64,000 bases of DNA from Bacillota bacterium (GTDB lineage: Bacteria; Bacillota; Clostridia; Acetivibrionales; JAFADI01). The DNA is taken from NCBI GenBank assembly GCA_023424965.1, contig JAFADI010000182.1:1-64000 (forward strand), in the 5' to 3' direction. Shown piece after piece: positions 17,420 to 25,941 of this stretch. Under the pieces are notes generated by a model that was given only the letters and a program-made list of their open reading frames with translations, did no database searches and was not told the DNA's origin. Both the position numbers and the translations under genes were made by a program. Each line of letters starts with the position of its first letter. Position 1 is the stretch's first letter.

Positions 17420-18079
17420 TCAGAGCAAAGGCTGAATATCATTGATATAGCGGGCTTTGAGCTTTGTCAGGCTTTCATCCAGGTATTCGATGTAATCGGA
17501 CAGGATGTTGCTGTTTTCTTCATCCATTTCGATGAACTGCATGTTGTAATCAACCAGCTCGCCCCGGACGGATTTGCGTATAATCTTTCCGTTGCAGTTG
17601 ATCAGCTTACCTCCGGGAAGAAAAATATATACTTCCAGCTCATCGCCGCATTCATAGGAACATTTTGTCACGAATGCAATGCCGCCAAGGCTTATGTTGG
17701 TAGTGATACAGAAGTGGGAGGTACTGTCCCACAGGGGGCGCAGGCTTGAGGAAAGATAAGCGTCAAACCGGGGGAAAGCCCTGGTATTGATAACTTCCTG
17801 GGCTCTGCCCACCTGTATGAAGATCCGGGCCGGATGATAGCTTTTTATCCCGGTCACAGAGCCTTCGAAGATGTATTCAAAATATTCACCGGTCAGTTTG
17901 ATGGAAAATTTCATACCGGGCATGATAATATTTTCAAGATAACTGTCCGTAAGGCCAAGACAAACCTCTGCACCCTGGCAGGAGTATACAATATTGCGGT
18001 ACCAGATGCTGTTGGAACCTACTCTGGTATTGACGATGGTGCCCGGTTTGAGGAAAGAAGACGCAGACTCCGGATTCAA
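17420..18079 (-). CDS. PilZ-domain cyclic-di-GMP-binding protein (YcgR-like)
   Basis: A 219-aa cytoplasmic protein with an N-terminal YcgR-type beta domain (about 1-92) and a C-terminal PilZ domain. The PilZ ligand motifs are present: R100-x-x-x-R104 (RAFPR) and NISLGG (128-133). Such proteins bind cyclic-di-GMP and typically slow flagellar motors or alter motility, although the target here is unknown. The start is a TTG preceded by a run of six G, which is the best available ribosome binding site. It is a single gene converging on the hydroxylase island. Confidence 0.88.
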   Translation of the reverse strand: MNPESASSFLKPGTIVNTRVGSNSIWYRNIVYSCQGAEVCLGLTDSYLENIIMPGMKFSIKLTGEYFEYIFEGSVTGIKSYHPARIFIQVGRAQEVINTRAFPRFDAYLSSSLRPLWDSTSHFCITTNISLGGIAFVTKCSYECGDELEVYIFLPGGKLINCNGKIIRKSVRGELVDYNMQFIEMDEENSNILSDYIEYLDESLTKLKARYINDIQPLL

Positions 18080-18220
18080 TGGACAAGCCCCCCTGATGAT
18101 GCCGTATTTATGTTATAATGCCTGTATTCAAAAGAATTTTTTCGGTTGTAGAAAAATTTTCTTACCTCATATATTATTCTGCATAATTCCAGAAAATCCT
18201 TCAAAATATTAATTTTTCCT

Positions 18221-18250
18221 AAAAGAAAAAAGCCTGGCGGAAACCAGGCT
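18221..18250 (-). terminator. Rho-independent terminator of the argC-argB operon
   Basis: AGCCTGG and CCAGGCT pair around a six-base loop (18231-18250). On the minus strand the hairpin is followed by TTTTTTCTTTT, placed about 40 bp beyond the argB stop. Confidence 0.9.
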
Positions 18251-18259
18251 CGGGTACGT

Positions 18260-18286
18260 TTGGGAACAGTTAAATTTTAAGCCCCT
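18260..18286. repeat. Degenerate dispersed repeat arm next to the argB stop
   Basis: TTGGGAACAGTTAAATTTTA resembles the arm seen at 1447 and 13172, with the 3' half diverged. Like those copies it touches the 3' end of a gene, here argB. Confidence 0.4.
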
Positions 18287-19189
18287 CTAAAGCTTTTCGT
18301 TGCTGTGGTAGAGGACTTTCTCCTTCATGATCATGGTGCCGATCCCCTTGTAGGTGAATATCTCCAGCAGGATGCAGTGGGGGATTCTGCCGTCGAGGAT
18401 GTGGGTTCTTCCAACACCTTTTTCCAGGGCGTCCACGCAGCCGAGAACTTTGGGAATCATACCGCCGTTGATGATTTTTTTCTCGATCAGTTCGTGAATT
18501 TCACTGGCTGTGAGGGCGGGGGAGATGTCCTTGCTGTCCTTCGACATTTTTACTCCTTCCACATCGGTGAGGAGCATGAGCTTTTCCGCCTTCAGCGCCG
18601 CAGCGATTTCACCCGCCACCGTATCGGCATTGATGTTGTAACTCTTGCCATCCGCTCCCACGCCGATGGGAGCAATGACGGGGATATATTCATCTTTGGC
18701 CAGAAGCTCAATCAGCTTGGAATTTATTTTGTTTATTTTCCCCACATAACCCAGGTCTATCTCCTGGCCGTCCACAACAGTCTTATACTGCTCACACTCG
18801 ATGAGGTTGCCGTCGATGCCGCACAGTCCGATGGCTTTGCCGCCCTTTTGGTTAAGCATGGAAACAATTTCCTTGTTTGTTTTGCCTACGAGAACCATTT
18901 GCGCAATTTCGATGGTGGAGGCGTCAGTGACCCTCAGGCCGTTTACAAACTCACTCTTGATATCGAATTTATCCAGGGCCCTGTTTATATCCGGACCGCC
19001 TCCGTGGACCACAACGGGGTTCATGCCTATGTATTTGAGCAGGGTGATGTCTTCCATCACAAAATTCTTCAGCTCATCGTTGATCATGGCGTTTCCGCCA
19101 TATTTTATTACCACTGTTTTCCCGTATAGTTTCTGTATATACGGCAGTGCCTCGATTAATATTTCAGCCTTTTTGATTATCGCCTGCAT
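18287..19189 (-). CDS. argB: Acetylglutamate kinase
   Basis: The enzyme phosphorylates N-acetylglutamate, the second step of arginine synthesis and often the feedback-controlled one. The 300-aa amino acid kinase fold has KYGGNAM (29-35), VHGGGPDI (61-68), a ligand-binding NGLRVTD and LLTDVEGV. The N-terminal helix (about 1-20) found in arginine-sensitive hexameric forms is present, so feedback inhibition is possible but unproven. It follows argC by 67 bp on the minus strand. An argJ, which often lies between argC and argB in related clusters, is absent here. Confidence 0.96.
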   Translation of the reverse strand: MQAIIKKAEILIEALPYIQKLYGKTVVIKYGGNAMINDELKNFVMEDITLLKYIGMNPVVVHGGGPDINRALDKFDIKSEFVNGLRVTDASTIEIAQMVLVGKTNKEIVSMLNQKGGKAIGLCGIDGNLIECEQYKTVVDGQEIDLGYVGKINKINSKLIELLAKDEYIPVIAPIGVGADGKSYNINADTVAGEIAAALKAEKLMLLTDVEGVKMSKDSKDISPALTASEIHELIEKKIINGGMIPKVLGCVDALEKGVGRTHILDGRIPHCILLEIFTYKGIGTMIMKEKVLYHSNEKL

Positions 19190-19256
19190 AATCGACCTTC
19201 TTTCTTAAAATACTGATTCTATTTCTGATTCCCGTTTCAACCTGCGGGCATAAGCT

Positions 19257-20204
19257 CTATTCCAGGCCGGTTCCTTCGCCCAGGCCCAGCAGGAGGTTCA
19301 TGTTCTGGACGGCTGCCCCGGAGGAGCCTTTGCCCAGGTTGTCAAGCCTGGAGACCAGCATCACCTGGTCACTGTGGCCGAAGACATACAGCTCTACTGC
19401 ATTCCTATCGTTGCAGCCTGTGGCGCCCAGATACCCGTTGTAGAAGTCCTTTTCACACCCCAAAGGCATGACCTTCACAAAAGGCTCATCCTTATAGTAA
19501 TCGGATAAAAATGCCTGCAGCTCCCCGGCGCCGGTTTTTCCGGAAAGCATCCGGGACGCCAGCGGTATGGCTACCGTCATGCCCTTATAGATGTTGCCCA
19601 GAATGGGCGAGAAGATAGGGGCATGCTTAAGGCCGCTCACCTTCTGCATCTCAGGGAGGTGTTTGTGGGTTAAGCCCAGTGCATAAAACTGGGGGCTGTG
19701 AATGTTTATCTCCTCTCCCGGATTCTCATAAAGCCCGATGAGTTTCTTTCCTCCTCCGCTGTAGCCTGAAACGGCATGGCAGGAAACGGGATATTCGGGA
19801 GGAACAATTCCTTCCTTCACCAGGGGATAAAGAGCAATATTGAAGCCCGTCGCATAGCACCCGGGAACGGACACCCTGGAAGAGGCCCTGACAGCTTCCC
19901 GGTGGCCGGCGCTCAATTCCGGCAGGCCGTAGGCCCAATCCGGATGCGTCCTGTGGGCGGTGCTTGCGTCAATGACCTTTGTATTATTGTTCTCAATCAT
20001 TGAGACCGCTTCGATGGCAGCGGCGTCAGGAAGGCAGAGAAAAACGATGTCCGCCTCATTGAGCAGTCTGCGCCGTTCATCCGCATCCTTCCTCTTTTCA
20101 GGGCTGATTTTTATGATTTCTATGTCGTCACGGGTTTCAAGTCTTTCATTTATTTGAAGACCTGTTGTTCCCTCCTGACCGTCGACAAAAACTTTATGCT
20201 TCAT
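19257..20204 (-). CDS. argC: N-acetyl-gamma-glutamyl-phosphate reductase, type 2 form
   Basis: ArgC reduces N-acetylglutamyl phosphate to the semialdehyde with NADPH. The catalytic Cys116 sits in VSVPGCYATGF. The N-terminal VFVDGQEGTTGLQI and the 315-aa length match the shorter, less common type 2 ArgC family rather than the usual 340-350-aa form. I chose the ATG at 20204, preceded by GGGAGG; the frame runs 12 codons further without a ribosome binding site. It is the first gene of argC-argB, with ARG boxes upstream. Confidence 0.93.
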   Translation of the reverse strand: MKHKVFVDGQEGTTGLQINERLETRDDIEIIKISPEKRKDADERRRLLNEADIVFLCLPDAAAIEAVSMIENNNTKVIDASTAHRTHPDWAYGLPELSAGHREAVRASSRVSVPGCYATGFNIALYPLVKEGIVPPEYPVSCHAVSGYSGGGKKLIGLYENPGEEINIHSPQFYALGLTHKHLPEMQKVSGLKHAPIFSPILGNIYKGMTVAIPLASRMLSGKTGAGELQAFLSDYYKDEPFVKVMPLGCEKDFYNGYLGATGCNDRNAVELYVFGHSDQVMLVSRLDNLGKGSSGAAVQNMNLLLGLGEGTGLE

Positions 20205-20256
20205 TTTCCGAAACCTCCCGGACCTGGGTGAGTGCAACACACCTGAATTGATAATT

Positions 20257-20316
20257 TATAATTATACATTCTGATGCATAAAAATGCAATAATTTTTTAA
20301 ATTTGCATTATGCAAA
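20257..20316 (-). promoter_or_regulatory. ARG boxes upstream of argC
   Basis: ATGCATAAAAATGCAATA (20274-20291) is a near-ideal ArgR/AhrC half-palindrome box. A weaker box, TATAATTATACATTC, lies at about 20257-20271. Further out, TTTGCATTATGCAAA (20302-20316) is a perfect 15-base palindrome of similar type. Together they suggest cooperative ArgR binding over the argC promoter. Confidence 0.75.
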
Positions 20317-20434
20317 GTAACTAAATACGGAAAATTATTTTGTAAAAAAGTATAGTAGTTTGGAGTTGTCTAAAGATGTTATATTTATAATGTAAATGAA
20401 ATGAACTTTCCGATTTTTTTAGGAGGTATTGGAT

Positions 20435-21547
20435 ATGGCTAGTGTTAAACTGAAAAATATTTACAAAAAGTACCCGGGCGGAGTTACTGCTGTTAATGAC
20501 TTCAATTTGGATATTGAAGATAAGGAATTTATCATATTGGTAGGTCCCTCAGGCTGTGGTAAGACGACAACGCTCAGAATGGTTGCAGGACTTGAAGAAA
20601 TATCGGAAGGCCAGCTCTACATCGGTGACAAGCTTGTGAATGATGTAGCTCCCAAGGACAGGGATATTGCCATGGTTTTCCAGAACTACGCCTTGTATCC
20701 CCATATGACCGTGTTTGACAACATGGCGTTTGGCTTGAAGCTCAGAAAGACTCCGAAGGATGAAATAAAGAGGAAAGTGCATGAAGCCGCAAAGATTCTT
20801 GATATAGAGCATTTGCTGGACAGAAAGCCGAAGGCTCTTTCCGGCGGTCAGAGACAGAGGGTTGCCCTTGGTCGTGCCATCGTCCGTGAACCCAAAGTGT
20901 TCTTGTTCGACGAGCCTCTTTCAAACCTGGATGCAAAATTAAGGGTCCAGATGAGAACCGAAATCGGAAAGCTCCACCAGAGCCTCCAGACTACCTTTAT
21001 CTACGTTACTCATGACCAGACGGAAGCCATGACCATGGGTACAAGAATCGTTGTTATGAAGGATGGGTACATCCAGCAGGTAGACACTCCTATTTCACTT
21101 TATGACAGACCTTGCAATCTTTTCGTTGCAGGCTTCATAGGAAGTCCTCAGATGAACTTCATCAATGCCAAGGTTGAAAAGCGCGGAGATGAAATTCACC
21201 TTCTCTTTGGCAAGGATGACATCAAGCTGCCCGAAGGAAAGGCCAAGAAGCTCGAAGGCACCGACTATATCGGCAAGGAAGTTGTCATGGGCTTAAGGCC
21301 TGAAGGAATTCATGACGAAGCGGTCTTCCTCGAATCACTTCCTGACAGTACCGTAGAAGCGAAAATAGAGCTTGTTGAAAACCTGGGTTCGGAAACTTAC
21401 CTCTATATGGTAATTGATGAAGTGAACTTTACCGCAAGGGTCAACCCCAGAACCAAGGCCAAGAACGGCGACATTATAAAGGTAGTCTTTGACGCCAACA
21501 AGATTCATTTGTTCGACAAGGACACCGAGAGAACCATTATAAACTAA
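20435..21547 (+). CDS. Sugar ABC transporter ATPase, MsmX/UgpC family
   Basis: The 370-aa ATPase has Walker A GPSGCGKTT (37-45), Q-loop FQNYALYPHMT, signature LSGGQRQR (135-142), Walker B VFLFDE (155-160) and a C-terminal OB-type regulatory domain (about 240-370) typical of carbohydrate importers. The ATG at 20435 follows AGGAGG by eight bases. It stands alone, with no permease or binding protein beside it, while two importers elsewhere in the window lack ATPases. As MsmX of Bacillus subtilis powers several importers, this may be a shared motor; that pairing is inference. Confidence 0.93.
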   Translation: MASVKLKNIYKKYPGGVTAVNDFNLDIEDKEFIILVGPSGCGKTTTLRMVAGLEEISEGQLYIGDKLVNDVAPKDRDIAMVFQNYALYPHMTVFDNMAFGLKLRKTPKDEIKRKVHEAAKILDIEHLLDRKPKALSGGQRQRVALGRAIVREPKVFLFDEPLSNLDAKLRVQMRTEIGKLHQSLQTTFIYVTHDQTEAMTMGTRIVVMKDGYIQQVDTPISLYDRPCNLFVAGFIGSPQMNFINAKVEKRGDEIHLLFGKDDIKLPEGKAKKLEGTDYIGKEVVMGLRPEGIHDEAVFLESLPDSTVEAKIELVENLGSETYLYMVIDEVNFTARVNPRTKAKNGDIIKVVFDANKIHLFDKDTERTIIN

Positions 21548-21570
21548 AAATAAAAGTTTTATTATAATGA

Positions 21571-21610
21571 AAAGAGAAAGAAACTTAATTCTTTCTCTTT
21601 TTATTTTTTT
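21571..21610 (+). terminator. Rho-independent terminator after the MsmX-like gene
   Basis: AAAGAGAAAG (21571-21580) pairs with CTTTCTCTTT (21591-21600), with an 8-10-base loop and a long T tract to 21610. Confidence 0.85.
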
Positions 21611-21677
21611 ATGTTAAATTAATGATGAGACATGTTTGACTGTTCCAAAATAAACCGGGATAAAGGGGAGAGGGCTT

Positions 21678-22760
21678 TTGTTTGTAAGACTGCTGCAGAC
21701 TTATGTGGCACAAGTAAAGAGTACAACCGGAATAGAATTTGGCATAACCGATGATCTGGGCGTTATTCTTGCCTGCACCAATGATGAAAAAACAGGCCAG
21801 GTTAACCCACAGGTTGGCAGCTTCCTGGGCTCGGATGTCCAATCGGCGGTTCTGGACGGGACGGCACTCCAGAAGGTTTTTATCAGGAATAAGCCGGAAT
21901 TTGTCCTGTATATGCCTGCCGGAAACAGCGACAGTGCGAAATACCTTTCATTGATGGCGATAACCATTGAGTCGATGAAAACCAATTATGACGAAAAGTA
22001 TGACAAGTCGGTATTTATAAAGAGTATTATGGCCGATAAACTGCAGCCCACCGAAATATCCTCCAGGGCAAAAGACCTCCATATCGTCAACAGCGTTCCC
22101 CGGGTTGTTTTTATCATTAAGACCAGTGAAGTGAAAGATGTGTATGTCAATGAGATCATCCAGGGCCTCTTTCCAAACAGGGCCAAGGATTTCATCATTA
22201 TTGCCGACAGGGAACGGACGGTACTGGTAAAAGAGCTTAAACCCAATACGGATCAAAAAGAAGTGGAGAAAACGGCCAGGGGAATCGCCGATACCTTAAT
22301 CAGTGAATTGATGGTAAAAGCCTACGTGGGAATCGGGACCATCGTGGACAACCTGCTGGATATCGGCAGGTCTTATAAAGAAGCGGAAACAAGCCTGCTG
22401 ATCGGCAGCCTTTTCATGGATGACGCCTATATTTACAGCTATAACAACCTGGGCATGGGAAGGCTGATATTCCAACTGCCTGAAAGCAATTGCAGGCTTT
22501 TTCTCGGGGAATATTTCAAGGATGACTCCTTTGACTTTACCGATTCGGAGACGATGCTCACCATTCAAAAGTTTTTCGAAAACAACCTCAATATCAGTGA
22601 GACCTCAAGGCAGCTTTTTGTTCACAGAAATACGCTGGTCTACCGGCTGGACAAGATACAGAAAATAACCGGTCTGGATCTTCGGAGCTTTGACGACGCA
22701 ATCATTTTTAAAATGTCCATGCTGGTAAAGAGATATCTTGAGAAGAAAGATAAGCTTTAA
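21678..22760 (+). CDS. CdaR/PucR-type transcriptional regulator
   Basis: The 360-aa protein begins with a sugar-diacid-recognition-like domain (about 5-120), has a central GGDEF-like linker region (about 130-270), and ends with the PucR-type helix-turn-helix (about 300-350; ENNLNISETSRQLFVHRNTL). The start is a TTG preceded by GGGGAG seven bases upstream. It lies 130 bp behind the MsmX-like ATPase gene and is separated from it by a terminator. A role in carbohydrate control is plausible; the ligand is unknown. Confidence 0.8.
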   Translation: MFVRLLQTYVAQVKSTTGIEFGITDDLGVILACTNDEKTGQVNPQVGSFLGSDVQSAVLDGTALQKVFIRNKPEFVLYMPAGNSDSAKYLSLMAITIESMKTNYDEKYDKSVFIKSIMADKLQPTEISSRAKDLHIVNSVPRVVFIIKTSEVKDVYVNEIIQGLFPNRAKDFIIIADRERTVLVKELKPNTDQKEVEKTARGIADTLISELMVKAYVGIGTIVDNLLDIGRSYKEAETSLLIGSLFMDDAYIYSYNNLGMGRLIFQLPESNCRLFLGEYFKDDSFDFTDSETMLTIQKFFENNLNISETSRQLFVHRNTLVYRLDKIQKITGLDLRSFDDAIIFKMSMLVKRYLEKKDKL

Positions 22761-22831
22761 AAAAGGATTTTGCAGATTTTTGTAGAAATATTATTTATTC
22801 TGTGCAACAGGTTGATTATGGGAGTGTTATC

Positions 22832-23539
22832 GTGGTTGAATTTATAAATGTAACTAAAAAATATCCCAATGGCACTTTAGCTCTAAAGAATATAAATCTC
22901 AAAATAGCCAAGGGTGAATTTGTATTTATTGTAGGGCCCAGCGGGTCGGGCAAGTCTACGTTGATGAAAATGATAATGAAAGAGGAAGAGCCCTCGGATG
23001 GTGGCGTAAAGGTCAATGGATACAATGTTTCCAACATGCCGAGAAAACAGGTGCCCTATCTGAGGAGAAGCCTGGGAACGGTATTCCAGGATTTCAGGCT
23101 GCTGCCGAACAAAACTGTCTATGAGAACGTAGCTTTTGCAATGCAAATCACCGAGGCCCTACCCAAGGAAATCAGGAGGCAGGTGCCCATGGCGCTTGCT
23201 TTAGTCGGCCTGAGCAGAAAGGCCAATGTATACCCCACGCAGCTTTCCGGAGGAGAACAGCAGAGGGTGGCGCTGGCAAGAGCCATTGTAAACAATCCCT
23301 GCCTGCTCATCGCAGACGAGCCTACCGGGAACCTGGACCCTGAAACTTCATGGGAGATCATGAAGCTTCTCACCGAAATCAATCAAAGGGGAACCACCGT
23401 GATTGTTGCAACCCATGAGAAAAGCATTGTTGACGCCTTGAAAAAAAGAGTAATCGCTATTGATAAGGGTGTTATTGTAAGAGATCAGGAGAAAGGATTA
23501 TACGGAGATGAAGATAAGGACCACCAGCTACATAATTAA
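22832..23539 (+). CDS. ftsE: Cell division ATP-binding protein FtsE
   Basis: FtsE is the ATPase of the FtsEX complex, which controls peptidoglycan hydrolases at the membrane. The 235-aa protein has Walker A GPSGSGKST (35-43), FQDFRLLPNKTVYENV, signature QLSGGEQQR and Walker B LLIADEP. I use the GTG at 22832 behind GGGAG; an in-frame GTG at 22802 lacks both homology and a ribosome binding site. Its end overlaps ftsX by 32 bp. Confidence 0.95.
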   Translation: MVEFINVTKKYPNGTLALKNINLKIAKGEFVFIVGPSGSGKSTLMKMIMKEEEPSDGGVKVNGYNVSNMPRKQVPYLRRSLGTVFQDFRLLPNKTVYENVAFAMQITEALPKEIRRQVPMALALVGLSRKANVYPTQLSGGEQQRVALARAIVNNPCLLIADEPTGNLDPETSWEIMKLLTEINQRGTTVIVATHEKSIVDALKKRVIAIDKGVIVRDQEKGLYGDEDKDHQLHN

Positions 23540-24407
23540 GGAAGGAATGCTCAACGCCTACAGAAACAAGCTGATGTCACTTGCCTCCATCAGCATCGTC
23601 GCGGCTTCGCTGGTGATCTTCGGAATATTTCTGCTGATTACCATAAATCTTGGACAAAACATCAAAGGACTTGAAGAACAGCCTGAATTAAGGGCCTTTT
23701 GCGATTATGAGCTGGACGACAGTCAGGTTTCCCAGGTTGAAGAGGCGATAAAAAACAACGGGAAAATACAGCAGTATACCAAAATCACAAAGCAGGAAGC
23801 TTTTGAGAAGGTAAAGCAAATGCTTGAAGACAATGCCAGCATTCTTGAGGGAATGGATGCCAGCTTTTTGCCCGTTTCCTTCAATATAAAGCTTAAGGAC
23901 CCCAAAGAAAGCAAGTCGGTCTCCGAAGAACTGGGTGCTGTCAGCGGTCTTCGAAAAATCGTTTATCCCCAGGAGGTCATTGAAACAATTTCAAAGCTGA
24001 CCTACTGGGTCCGGATCATAAGTATTATTCTCATAGGCATACTCCTGGTGGTTTCGATGTTTATCATATCCAATACAATCAAGCTGACGGTTTTTGCCAG
24101 GAGAAAAGAAATAAATATTATGAAATATATCGGGGCGACAGATTGGTTTATACGCTGGCCTTTTGTAGTAGAAGGTGTTATAATAGGATTTGTCGGTGCT
24201 CTGGCTGCCTTTGTCCTCGTGAGCATAGGCTACGGAGCTTTTGGCGATAAAATCAATGCAGATCTTCTATACAGCAACATAACATTTATTAAATTTGTAA
24301 AAATGGACGAAATCGGTGCGCAGATGTTGTCGCTCTATGGTTTTATAGGGGCAAGCGTGGGAGCCATCGGCAGTGTGATTTCATTAAGAAAATACCTGCA
24401 TGTTTAG
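23508..24407 (+). CDS. ftsX: Cell division protein FtsX
   Basis: The 299-aa membrane partner of FtsE. It has an N-terminal transmembrane segment (about 22-46), an extracellular domain (about 50-165) that binds hydrolase regulators, and three more transmembrane segments (about 170-195, 218-245, 268-290). It overlaps ftsE and is followed by a gene for a coiled-coil M23 protein, the expected kind of partner. Confidence 0.94.
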   Translation: MKIRTTSYIIKEGMLNAYRNKLMSLASISIVAASLVIFGIFLLITINLGQNIKGLEEQPELRAFCDYELDDSQVSQVEEAIKNNGKIQQYTKITKQEAFEKVKQMLEDNASILEGMDASFLPVSFNIKLKDPKESKSVSEELGAVSGLRKIVYPQEVIETISKLTYWVRIISIILIGILLVVSMFIISNTIKLTVFARRKEINIMKYIGATDWFIRWPFVVEGVIIGFVGALAAFVLVSIGYGAFGDKINADLLYSNITFIKFVKMDEIGAQMLSLYGFIGASVGAIGSVISLRKYLHV

Positions 24408-24462
24408 GACGGCAAATTTTTATTCTTACACCATTCACTTTGTACAGGGAGGGGTTTGACTG

Positions 24463-25590
24463 GTGAACAGATTGGTTTCATATTGCATATTGGTTGTTTT
24501 TATCCTTGTTACGGCATTGCCGGCATCAGCAGACCAGCTGACGGACAAGAAAAGCCAAAAAAGCACGGTTGACAGCAAATTGAATAATCTGAGCAAATCG
24601 AAAAAAGAAGAGGAAAAAAAGAAGAAAGCCATCGAAGCCGAACAGAAGAACATTATAAACACGCAAGCCCAGCAGAAGAAAGAATTTGACAAGGTGATGG
24701 GCGAAATCAAGCAGTTGAGCGATGAAATAAAAACCATCGACGACAGCATCCAGGATGCGGAAGAGACCTACCAGAAGCAGCAGGACTTGTTGAAGACCAG
24801 GTTGCGGGTAATGTATGAGAATACCGACAGTACATATATGGAAACGCTGATCCAGTCCAAGAGCATCAGTGATTTCTTCGAACGCATGGAACTTATCTCC
24901 ATGATTTCGAAAAAGGATAAGGAAATCGTTGAGCTGGCTGAACTGGCAAAGAAGGACGTAGAGTATAAAAAAGAAGAAAAAGAGAACCAGAAGGCCGAGG
25001 TCCAGAAGAAGGCCGGCGAAAAGCAGCAGGCATTGGAGAATTTAAAGGTTTCCAGAGCTGATGTGGAGGATGAGCTTAAGAAAGTCAAAAAGAGGCTTGA
25101 TGAGCTGGAAGCCCAGGAAGACGCCCTTGTCAAGCAGTCCAATGAACTGGAAAGCCAGATAAGGAATCTTCAGAAAAAGAATACGAAATATGCGGGAGGG
25201 AGCATGCTCTGGCCTTCTACAAGCTCCAGAAGCATTTCCTCTTATTTCGGAAACAGGCTCCATCCCATATTAAAGAAGTATAAGACCCATACGGGAATCG
25301 ACATAAACGCCGGGGAAGGTACAAACATCCTTGCTGCCAACAAAGGGACGGTTATCCTGGCAGGCTGGCAGAACGGATACGGCAATACGGTAATTGTGGA
25401 CCACGGCGGAGGTATCACTACTCTGTACGGCCACTGCAGCAGGCTGCTGGTTGGAGTCGGAAAAACGGTTGCCGCAGGTGATATCATAGCGAAAGTAGGA
25501 CATACAGGCCTTGCGACAGGTCCCCATCTGCATTTTGAGGTGCGCAAAGGCGGTGTTCCCGTAAATCCTCTGGATTATGTAAGCCCATAG
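24463..25590 (+). CDS. EnvC-like murein hydrolase/activator (coiled coil + M23)
   Basis: The 375-aa secreted protein has a signal peptide (about 1-22, ending ALPASA), a long Lys/Glu-rich coiled coil (about 25-245) and a C-terminal LytM/M23 domain (about 265-375). The zinc-site motifs HTGIDIN and HLHFEV are both kept, so it may be an active endopeptidase, unlike E. coli EnvC, which is a degenerate activator. It starts at GTG behind GGGAGGGG, 55 bp after ftsX, suggesting control by FtsEX. Confidence 0.9.
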   Translation: MNRLVSYCILVVFILVTALPASADQLTDKKSQKSTVDSKLNNLSKSKKEEEKKKKAIEAEQKNIINTQAQQKKEFDKVMGEIKQLSDEIKTIDDSIQDAEETYQKQQDLLKTRLRVMYENTDSTYMETLIQSKSISDFFERMELISMISKKDKEIVELAELAKKDVEYKKEEKENQKAEVQKKAGEKQQALENLKVSRADVEDELKKVKKRLDELEAQEDALVKQSNELESQIRNLQKKNTKYAGGSMLWPSTSSRSISSYFGNRLHPILKKYKTHTGIDINAGEGTNILAANKGTVILAGWQNGYGNTVIVDHGGGITTLYGHCSRLLVGVGKTVAAGDIIAKVGHTGLATGPHLHFEVRKGGVPVNPLDYVSP

Positions 25591-25621
25591 GGAAGAAAGA
25601 TAATATTATATCTACGTAATC

Positions 25622-25645
25622 GACCCGGGAAAATCCGGGTTTATT
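25622..25645 (+). terminator. Terminator after the EnvC-like gene
   Basis: ACCCGG and CCGGGT pair around GAAAAT and are followed by TTATT. The hairpin is short and the T tract weak. Confidence 0.6.
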
Positions 25646-25662
25646 ACTGTCCGCAGAAGCAT

Positions 25663-25770
25663 ATGATATAATAACCGCTGAAATGATTGACGCGGTTATT
25701 ATAGAATTTATGCCCGTGCGAGATTTTCGGCTTACGCCGAAACGCACATGGGCAATTATACCATGAATTT
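25663..25770. repeat. Double-hairpin intergenic repeat, copy 1
   Basis: The unit begins ATGATATAATAACCGC, pairs with GCGGTTATTAT to form hairpin A, then carries a long hairpin B: GCCCGTGCG pairs with CGCACATGGGC, with an inner TTCGGCTTACGCCGAA hairpin. It ends ATTATACCATGAATTT, complementary to its own start. No ORF with coding character is seen. A second copy follows 118 bp later, and inverted copies lie at 63.1 kb. Confidence 0.8.
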
Positions 25771-25780
25771 CTCCAAATCC

Positions 25781-25885
25781 ATGATATAATAACCGCCGAA
25801 ATGATTGACGCGGTTATTATAGAATTTACGCCTGTGCAAGATTTTTGGTTTGCGCCGAAATGCACTTGCGCAAATATATCATGGA
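25781..25885. repeat. Double-hairpin intergenic repeat, copy 2
   Basis: The tandem copy of the preceding unit with about 85 percent similarity by eye. In hairpin B, GTGCG/CGCAC of copy 1 is GTGCA/TGCAC here, a paired change that keeps the stem. It ends about 55 bp before ctpA. Confidence 0.78.
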
Positions 25886-25941
25886 CTCAAAAGAGTTCAT
25901 GATATATTAACGCATATAAACATAGAAGGAGTGGATCGACA

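Noticed and set aside
25484..25865. Minus-strand frames through the double-hairpin repeats
   Set aside because: The two frames repeat the same short peptide because the DNA is tandemly repeated; no start signals.
25663..25885. CRISPR array
   Set aside because: Only two units of more than 100 bp with internal palindromes and no unique spacers or cas genes.
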